Of a stretch of DNA of 64,000 nt, positions 56,693 through 64,000 are shown piece after piece; the stretch's first letter is position 1, and each line of letters begins with the position of its first letter. The DNA comes from Omphiscola glabra (lineage: Eukaryota > Mollusca > Gastropoda > Lymnaeidae), in NCBI GenBank assembly GCA_964017045.1, contig OZ024797.1:18879307-18943306 (forward strand), in the 5' to 3' direction. The translations under genes were made by a program, and so were the position numbers. The notes beneath the pieces are model-generated. The model was given only the letters and a program-made list of their open reading frames with translations. It was not told the origin of the DNA and ran no database searches.

Positions 56693-56700
56693 ATTTCTAC

Positions 56701-57485
56701 ATAGTTCTGCTTTTACAGGCTATGGACTGTATTTATTTGTAATCGAGGTCAAGGGAGACTATTTTTAATTAGCCACACCCAAATCGCGGCGCCGAACTTG
56801 GGGTCAGCTAAAGTTCATTCACGAGACAAAATGAATGAGAGTTAACAAGACGCCTATAACAGTTTGAAAACTTTGAATTTCAGCATTTTTAAACACAAAA
56901 TAAAAATAACCTTTAACCAGTTTTGTATAATTTATTTTAATTATTATCATTTATTATCGTTATTATCATTATTATGTGTATTGACGCCTACTCTTCTCCT
57001 TTTCAGTCTAGTATTTTAAAATGAAATTCTTAACTGAAAAAAATATCAACACTTCAATCAACACTTCAATCAACACTTCAATCAACACTCCAAACCAATC
57101 TTATATTCAACACGTCGAATACAGATCAGTACGAAAAGGCTGGAGAAAAAAAAATTCAAATACATGGCTGGGTTTCCATCTGCTCAACAACGCGGATGTG
57201 ACGTAATGATGCGGAGATGGGTTTGAAATTATGTAAAGCAAGTAATTTGGGAAATTGCGCCCGGAAATTGGACGCGCACTTTCACACGGTATATAGTGGG
57301 GTCTTCGTCTGGTCAATAATGGAAATATTTATCTGTGAATATTTTTTTGTTGGTGCAATAGTTTAGGAATATTAAACAAACATCTCCATCCTCCATTCTA
57401 GATGTGTGACGCCTGGACTTTTCTCTAGAGATGAACTTACGATGTGCACCGAGACGCCGTCTAAGTCATAGTTATATAAATGAAA
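56701..57485. other. No gene seen; 12-bp x 4 repeat
   Basis: ATCAACACTTCA is repeated four times at 57048-57098. The rest is AT-rich single-copy. Confidence 0.4.
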
Positions 57486-57718
57486 AAAGTAAAATACTTA
57501 TTTTGCTAATTTGTAGAGATGTCGCCACATGGCCGCCATCTTGGTTGACACGACCAGTTAATTCTGTCACTAAACCTAACTAAATGTATCCCTAAACTTA
57601 ACCTGAACCCTACAAGTATCCCTAAACCTAACCTGAACCTGAATTCAATGCAACTTTAATAAACACTCAAATGACGTCATGGCGACATCTCTATGAATTA
57701 GCCACTTATTTTACTTTC
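57486..57718. mobile_element. MITE with ~38-bp inverted arms and CCTAAACCTAACC core
   Basis: Left AAAGTAAAATACTTATTTTG, then GCTAATTTGTAGAGATGTCG. Right GGCGACATCTCTATG, then AATTAGCCACTTATTTTAC. AGAGATGTCGCCA is perfectly inverted and the outer parts imperfectly. The interior holds two copies of an approximately 30-bp CCCTAAAC and TAACCTGAACC repeat, similar in wording to the core at 43281-43379. Confidence 0.75.
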
Positions 57719-58130
57719 TAGAAAAACGTGTTCTATTAGTACTAGCAGGGGCGTCTACACAGGGGGGGGGGGCAGCTGCTTCCAATCTGAGTTACGGGGG
57801 GGGGGGTTTGATAAAATACCCTCCCCTGGGTCTGATTTTGAATTTCCCCGGGTAAAACAATATGGTAAAGAAACAAAAATAAACACTTGATATTTTTTTA
57901 AATATAAATACTTCTAAGGGGGGGGGGGGGGGGGGAGCCTTTTGTTAGGAGGAAAAAAAATACAACATTTATTGCTTTGCTTACGCTGTGATTCGAACTG
58001 CAATGCTCTAGTAGGGAATCGTTTTTATCTATATTATTATTGTATAGCCAACAATGTTCTATCAATTATTGAACTGATTTATTTTTTACTGCTGAAATTC
58101 TTAGTATATTCCCGAATTAGAACAGTTGAG
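57719..58130. other. No gene seen; G-runs
   Basis: G-runs lie near 57758-57770, 57796-57805 and 57918-57936. Begins with CAGGGGCGTCTACACAGG, resembling a partnerless MITE end. Confidence 0.35.
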
Positions 58131-58518
58131 CCAGGTGTGTTGGAGCAAGGTGTGTTGGAGCACGGTGTGTTGAAGCAAGGTGTGTTGGAGCACGGTGTGT
58201 TGGAGCAAGGTGTGTTGAAGCAAGATGTGTTGGAGCACGGTGTTTTGGAGCAAGGTGTGTTGGAGCAAGGTGTGTTGGAGCAAGGTGTGTTGAAGCAAGG
58301 TGTGTTGAGCACGGTGTGTTGGAGCAAGGTGTGTTGAAGCAAGGTGTGTTGAAGCAAGGTGTGTTGGAGCAAGGTGTGTTGAAGCAAGGTGTGTTGAAGC
58401 AAGGTGTGTTGAAGCAAGGTGTGTTGAAGCAAGGTGTGTTGAAGCAAGGTGTGTTGAAGCAAAGTGTGTTGAAGCAAATTGTGTTGAAGCAAGGTGTGCT
58501 GAAGCAAGGTGTGTTGAA
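58131..58518. repeat. Minisatellite, 15-bp unit x ~26
   Basis: Core GAGCAAGGTGTGTTG; left half mixes GAGCAAGG, GAGCACGG and GAAGCAAGG, right half is mostly GAAGCAAGG. A 1-bp deletion near 58308 shifts all frames. LEQGV-type ORFs and antisense ORFs are artefacts. Confidence 0.95.
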
Positions 58519-58536
58519 ATGAAAATAAAGGTGAAT

Positions 58537-58793
58537 AAAAGGGAGCATGTTTTGGATAAAAGTCTTCTTCAGCAGACACGGCAAAACACGAAACAACAAA
58601 TAAAAAAGAAATCCGTTCAAAAACTGAAGTGTCTTGAGTTCGCCATGTCGGAGGGAAATGGTAGAAGCGGAAGTGTCATAGTATTGCAAGCAGTTAGGTT
58701 GTACACAACTTCACCTTGTGAACTTTCTTTCTATATCTTTGTTTGTTTCTTGGATGCTGAAGAAGACTTTTATCTAAAACATTCTCCCTTTCA
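58537..58793. repeat. Inverted repeat (~70-bp arms) between two minisatellites
   Basis: Left arm AAAGGGAGCATGTTTTGGAT, then AAAAGTCTTCTTCAGCA (58538-58575), with weaker pairing to about 58612. Right arm TGCTGAAGAAGACTTTTATC, then TAAAACATTCTCCCTTT (58755-58791). It could be a foldback transposon whose two ends each border an array. A 102-codon ORF overlaps it and shows no domain. Confidence 0.75.
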
Positions 58794-58815
58794 TTCTGAT
58801 GTCTTTTCATCTCAA

Positions 58816-59894
58816 GCTTCAACATAATGCTTCTATTGCCTTCATACAGCTACATCGCAGTCCTTCAAGCTTCAACATACCTTTTTCCCTCTATTGCCTT
58901 CATACAGCTACATCGCAGTCCTTCAAGCTTCAACATACCTTTTTCCCTCTATTGCCTTCACACAGCTACATCGCAGTCCTTCAAGCTTCAACATACCTTT
59001 TTCCCTCTATTGCCTTCACACACCTACATCGGAGTCCTTCAAGCTTCAATATACCTTTTCCCCTCTATTGCCTTCATACAGCTACATCGAAGTAACATAC
59101 CTTTTCCCTCTATTGCCTTCACACAGCTACATCGGAGTCCTTCAAGCTTCAACATACATTTTTCCCTCTATTGCCTTCATACAGCTACATCGCAGTCCTT
59201 CAAGCTTCAACATACCTTTTTCCCTCTATTGCCATCAAACAGCTACATCGGAGGCCTTCAAGCTTCAACATACATTGTTCCCTCTATTGCCCTCACACAG
59301 CTACATCGCAGTCTTCAAGCTTCAACATACCTTTTTCCCTCTTTTGCCTTAACACAGCTAGATCGCAGTCCTTCAAGCTTCAACATACATTTTTCCAACT
59401 ATGGCCTTCACACAGCTACATCGCAGTCCTTCAAGCTTTAAAATACATTTTTCCCTCTATTGCCTTCACACAGCTAGATCGCAGTCCTTCAAGCTTCAAA
59501 ATACATTTTCCCTCCATTGCCTTCACACAGCTACATCGGAGTCCTTCAAGCTTTAACATATATTTTTCCCTCTTTTGCCTTCACACAGCTAGATCTGAGT
59601 CCTTCAAGCTTCAACATACCTCTTCCCTCTTTTGCCTTCACACAGCTACATCGGAGTCCTTCAAGCTTCAACATACCTTTTTCAACTATGGCCTTCACAC
59701 AGCTACATCGCAGTCCTTCAAGCTTCAACATACCTTTTTCCCTCTATTGCCTTCACACAGCTACATCGGAGTCCTTCAAGCTTCAACATATATTTTTCCC
59801 TCTATTGCCTTCACACAGCTACATCGGAGTCCTTCAAGCTTCAACATACCTTTTTCCCTCTATTGCCTTCACACAGCTACATCGGAGTCCTTCA
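58816..59894. repeat. Minisatellite, 58-bp unit x ~18
   Basis: Core TCCTTCAAGCTTCAACATAC, then CTTTTTCCCTCTATTGCC and TTCACACAGCTACATCG. Each unit has a HindIII-type AAGCTT palindrome. Unit lengths vary by 1-15 bp in a few copies. ORFs in three frames are artefacts. Confidence 0.96.
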
Positions 59895-60190
59895 TTTGCA
59901 ATCCCGAACTAAACACCAATACCATTAACTGGCGTGACTCACACACAAAATTGATCAAGCCCATGGCCTGAAAGGAGATGTTGGTGGGGATTTCGGGGTT
60001 TGCTACCACCACTTGGGAGGGGGGGGGAAGATAGAAGCCCCTGAGTATTAGCAGTATTGACATTCTGCATGAAGTGGAGTACAGGTGCAACGCAGGGTAA
60101 TATCTTGATACTTACTGTACATGCCGTGATGGGTCTTGCATAATGCGATCTGCAAACATTTTAATTTATTTTTAATTCTGGCATCCATAC
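59895..60190. other. No gene seen
   Basis: Short spacer. Nothing recognised. Confidence 0.3.
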
Positions 60191-61804
60191 TAGGGGTCGC
60201 AATCCGGGATCCCGAATTTAAAAAATACCGGAATACCGGACCATAATTAATGCTCGAAAATACCGGGATTGGATTTATGAAAACCGGGATATTCGATAAT
60301 CCCGGGATTTCATATTCAATTTTTTTTTAAATTGTTTTTCGTAGTTTCCACGTCGTAGTTAAAGCAAGACAGCAATAATTCATGAGTTGTGCAAAGCCAT
60401 CACACCACGTGTCTTCAAATTTCAAATAGAGCTGACCGACGGGCAAGATCTGTGAACTCTTATTTGTCAAGAATCATGACGCTGTGATTAGTTTTGTTTT
60501 TTCATCGTGCGTGTTTAGTGTGTAAGTGCAGGCGAGTCGCGACCTGAAGGTACAGGATTGGTAAGTAAATGTCTTCATATTATTGCAATAAAAGTAATTT
60601 GTTTAGTCGAATGAAGGTCGAATGTTGACTTACATTATGAGTTTGTATGGAAATAATAACACTTTGCACTCAAATCACGGGGTCATCTTTTAATTTAAAA
60701 AATATTTTTTGATTGCTCGATTTCTTTTAATTATGCTAAAAACCCTACACGTTAAAAATATGAGTAAATCCGTATTTTGATAATCCAATGCCTTAAGTTT
60801 AAGACACAGAAAAATAATGCTACTTCTATTTTGTAATAACAACAAATATTAATAATTTACATTCAACTCATAATTGATTTTCGAGCTATTTTGTCTCAGG
60901 CTGAATTTCCCAGTTTTTCCGTACCGTACCTAGCCAAAATTTACATGACTGAATTTCCTAAATTGTCTGTACCGTACTTAATCAATCATTTACATGACAA
61001 ATTAAACATTAAAATTTTTTTTTACACGTCAAACCAATTCGATTTAATTAATCCTTTTTTTTTAAATGATTTATTTCCCCAGGTTGATAGAACGAAATAA
61101 GGACCCTGAAAAAAAAAAATCTAAATTTGAAAAGCATATGAAACTATCGGAAAGAAAGACATCAGTTTGGCATTATTTCTTGAAAGCTACGGACAATCCC
61201 TCAACTAAATGTATTAGATGTAACATGATACTTTAAACATTGGGAGGAACAACTTCAGGCCTTCACTCTCAATTAAAGCCTGCACATTCCAGTGATTACT
61301 TGGGCGTATTTCTAAGGCCAGATTGCGACCAGATGCGAAAACATATCGTGGATATTCGAAAGCTTGGTCAGACAGCGGATTCCTCGTTGGAAATATCTTT
61401 GAACAATGAAATTGAACATCTTGGATCTGAGCATGATGAACTTGATGTTACACTGCCGCTTAAGAGACAATTAGAAATTGAAATACAAAAGAAACTTCAG
61501 GCTTAGGATAATACTTCCAGACCAACAGATGGAGACATTGATACTTTGGTAAAAATAGAAATGGCTTTATTTGAGAATGGCGGTTCACGAGGAAAATATC
61601 TAGAAATTGCATATGATGCCTAGGGTCTATTCCTCCAACCAGTATGGATTCAGAGCGGGTGTTCTCTTCATCAGGTTACTTTTGTAACCATTTGCGGTTA
61701 AAGTAAAGTGACCAAACATCAGACACGTTAAATATCGAAAATATCGTTAACATCAATATCGAAAATAACGGTTTTGGCAAAAGGGACCGGTTTTGCGACC
61801 CCTA
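60191..61804 (+). mobile_element. Internally deleted hAT transposon, 1.6 kb
   Basis: Starts TAGGGGTCGCAATCC and ends TTTTGCGACCCCTA, giving a perfect 12-bp terminal inverted repeat. Flanks ATCCATAC (60183-60190) and ATCCGTAC (61805-61812) match at 7 of 8. Subterminal GGGATT/ATACCGG repeats fill the first 120 bp. Inside are BED-finger and C-terminal dimerisation fragments of a transposase, but the central RNase-H-like catalytic region is missing. It is a dead derivative of an autonomous element. Confidence 0.92.
61083..61745 (+). pseudogene. hAT transposase remnant (BED finger + C-terminal domain)
   Basis: An AG at 61081-61082 may be an intron acceptor. The following frame reads KTSVWHYFLKATDNPSTKC, then CIRCNMIL, a BED-type zinc finger start (aromatic W/F pair, CxxC). 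A TAA at 61234-61236 interrupts it before LHSQLKPAHSSDY, which holds only one of the two expected spaced histidines at the usual place (a Q is at the first). A second stop lies at 61504-61506. After MALFENGGSRGKYLEIAYDA and another stop comes GSIPPTSMDSERVFSSSGY, the conserved motif of the hAT C-terminal dimerisation domain. About 400 residues between, including the catalytic core, are absent. Confidence 0.88.
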
Positions 61805-61812
61805 ATCCGTAC

Positions 61813-62414
61813 GTCACAATGTGACGATGGCGTAGGCTTTGTAGGCAGACATCCACAATGCTGGTTTTATACTTTTTAGGCTTATAAGCTGGTCCCCTAC
61901 GCAGCAAATCGCCTCTCTCCATGCCGCTGGATAACCCAAAGAGAACATCCTGTGGATGATACTGCTTGGCAACAGTGGCGGGCGTCGCAGGAGTTGTACC
62001 AATGTTACCCACCTACGGGACTCCATCTCCGGGTTTGATTCAGATTTTGCTGGTCTTAGATGAGTTGTCATCCAAGGCTAACGATATTCATCCACCCTGT
62101 GTGTTTTTCTTGACTGGACTTTCCCGGGGATTGACTCCAGACCACCTACTTCAGATTGACTCATTTAGACCACTCGGCGACCCAGAATACACGACTGCAA
62201 AGACAAAGTTAACTCGGATTTTATGCTAAGCTCTTGCCATCTATTCTTTTGGAAACGGACTTTTATCTAACAGAAACAATTCCAGTCCTCTATTTTCTTG
62301 TCATCAATCAGCTTACCCACACTACCCGTTTATGATACGTTGAGATCTCTGACAATTAGACTATCCGAACCACCCCAGGTCCCAGTAGTTCGGAAAATAC
62401 TCGCCCTACTGTTT
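61813..62414. other. No gene recognised
   Basis: Overlapping ORFs of 85-94 codons on both strands (61728-62229) look ordinary in composition but match nothing I know. No splice or polyadenylation context supports either. Confidence 0.3.
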
Positions 62415-62752
62415 ATAAAGCCAGTCTCTGTGTGTCAGCTACAATATCTACGTTACAATGCCATCATACAAAGCCAGTCTTTGTGTGTCCGCTACAATAT
62501 CTACTGTACAATGCCATCATACAAAGCCAGTGTCTGTGTGTCCGCTACAATATCTACGTTACAATGCCATCATACAAAGCCAGTGTCTGTGTGTCCGCTA
62601 CAATATCTACTGTACAATGCCATCATAGAAAGCCAGTCTCTTGTGTGTCGGCTACAATATCTACTGTACATAGAAAGCCAGTCTCTTGTGTGTCGGCTAC
62701 AATATCTACTGTACAATGCCATCATATAAAGCCAGTCTATGTGTGTCCGCCA
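62415..62752. repeat. Minisatellite, ~53-bp unit x ~6.4
   Basis: Core CTACAATATCTACTGTACAA, then TGCCATCATACAAAGCCAGT. Two copies lack part of TGCCATCATA. ORFs across it on both strands are artefacts. Confidence 0.93.
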
Positions 62753-63695
62753 TCCCATGGATTCCATTTATCACAGCTTTCATCCCTCTATCAAACAACA
62801 ACCCCAACGCCCTTTTAGCATATGCCCCATATCATTCGAACGCCCCATAAAACACACGCTCTTTAACACGTGCCCCATGCACTGGGCCATCACCAGCGTG
62901 GTACCATATCTTGCATTAGCAGAATTCGCAAACAAAAAAGTTTTGTTTTTTTTTGCATTGGTTTATTCTTCGTCGCCTATCACAAATATGTCACTCCCTT
63001 AACATCATTGTTTCTGGGTTACCTTACCACTGCCCTTGAGTTTCTGTTTTTAAGCAGCCCTACTTGAGTTATTCATGATACGCTTGGCGGGCGTCACGTG
63101 AGTTAACGAGAATGGCAGTGCGCTGTTACTAAATTCCTTTCTGTCATTAGAATCGAATCAATCAGGTGACGTGTTTTATGAATTAAAATTGATAAAATTT
63201 CCCCCCCCCCCAACGAACAAATGTATAAGTTTAAACCACGCTTACTGCCCTTGTCTTCATCACATTTACCGGCCTTCTTGTGTTGTAAGTTATGCCCCTT
63301 TCTAGCTGTACCGTGACAATCACTAGGCCTCTTATTTGGCCTCTGACAATCGTAATTTCAATGTTTGTAGTATCACCAGTGCGCAATCTCTTTATAAGAG
63401 ATGCCCCAATGAGTGCTCACCGCACCCCCTCCCCCCCCCCCCCCCCAAAGCACCCGTTCTTTCCGTGACGTCGCCTTGTCAATGTTACCTGTTCTCGTCA
63501 TGACTAGTGTCAAGAGTTTAAGGCAAATATTTCTGGATTGATTTAAATATTTCCAATGAAACCAAGATTTTCTGGAGGAGGCAGATCTACAGGAACGGTA
63601 AGCTATTTTAGAATGCATATGAATGGCTGTTACCAAGTACTTGGCAGCACACAGGAGCTCCAAAACTTCCTTGCTCCAAGTTTTGAACTTATCAA
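62753..63695. other. No gene recognised
   Basis: Single-copy sequence with C-runs at 63201-63210 and 63427-63446. Several sub-100-codon ORFs lack domains. Confidence 0.35.
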
Positions 63696-63699
63696 CAAC

Positions 63700-64000
63700 T
63701 CTTTATCTCCTTGATGTTCTGTCCTCCCATTCTATTTCTTCTCTCCTGCCCTTTCTCTTTCAATATCTTTCTCCCATTCTTTCTCTCTTCTTCGCTCCCT
63801 CTCTATCTTCTCTTTATTTTCATTAACTTCCCTCTGGCTCTCTCTATCCATCTATCTCTTTCTCTTCATTTCTCTCACATCTCTCGGACTCACCCCCCTC
63901 TCTCGCCCTCTCCCAATCTTCTCGCTCACACACCCCTTCTCTCTCTCTTCTTCTCTCACCCATCTCTGCCTCTCTTCAACATTCTTTCTCTGTCTTTTCT
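63700..64000. repeat. CT-rich polypyrimidine tract
   Basis: About 300 bp of TCTC/CTTT-rich sequence, almost free of purine runs, continuing to the window end. Homopurine on the other strand. Confidence 0.85.

Noticed and set aside
58131..58579. Leucine/glutamine-rich ORFs on both strands
   Set aside because: Products of the 15-bp array; a 1-bp deletion inside the array shifts the frame.

Overview
This window looks like non-coding metazoan DNA. It has no operon-like gene packing and no long non-repetitive open reading frame with a recognisable domain. It carries decayed animal-type transposons: hAT elements with 8-bp target-site duplications, and a LINE 3' end with a TGATGA tail. Tandem repeats are unusually dense. 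A marine or freshwater lophotrochozoan such as a mollusc would fit, but that is a guess. I recognised no complete host gene, rRNA, tRNA or CRISPR array.

The main feature is about 50 minisatellites, roughly one every 1.3 kb. Their units run from 12 to about 73 bp, and summing my intervals by hand gives about 22-23 kb, near 35% of the window. The arrays share no common unit. The largest are a 22-bp array (1801-3353), a 20-bp array (10885-12492), a 15-bp array (26478-27213), a 24-bp array (28126-29406), a 38-bp array (31091-33342), a 21-bp array (39892-40745), a 25-bp array (44826-45990), a 24-bp array (50970-51704) and a 58-bp array (58816-59894). Most long ORFs here are artefacts of these arrays, which are often open in several frames.

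Between the arrays lies a layer of small DNA transposons that can be delimited by terminal inverted repeats and 8-bp duplications. There are four hAT-like terminal types: CAGtGGTTCTCA (1-17, 3460-4001, 4958-5143, 15040-15186, plus an orphan end at 26455); CAGyGGTCgGCAAA (1666-3388, 14199-14394, perhaps 8334-8497); CAGCGTTTCCAAAA (14453-14632); and CAGwGGCGTAGC (16913-17098, 37827-38013, 56527-56692). A larger, internally deleted hAT copy (60191-61804) keeps fragments of a BED zinc finger and of the C-terminal dimerisation domain. Foldback elements lie at 25279-25461, 43221-43424, 55045-55404, 57486-57718 and 58537-58793. Two LINE 3' fragments lie at 9073-9345 and 20665-21172.

The most informative link is that some minisatellites sit inside these MITEs. 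The 22-bp array occupies the middle of a MITE whose unexpanded relative is in the same window, at 14199-14394. That pair gives a before-and-after view of minisatellite birth. Two array-derived ORFs have gene-like context and are kept as weak candidates: a QQSYAPAT-type repeat ORF followed by AATAAA, and a short DVHNGYCT repeat ORF with a signal-peptide-like start. A decayed coding-like tract lies at 47231-47997. Everything else is AT-rich single-copy DNA in which I see nothing.
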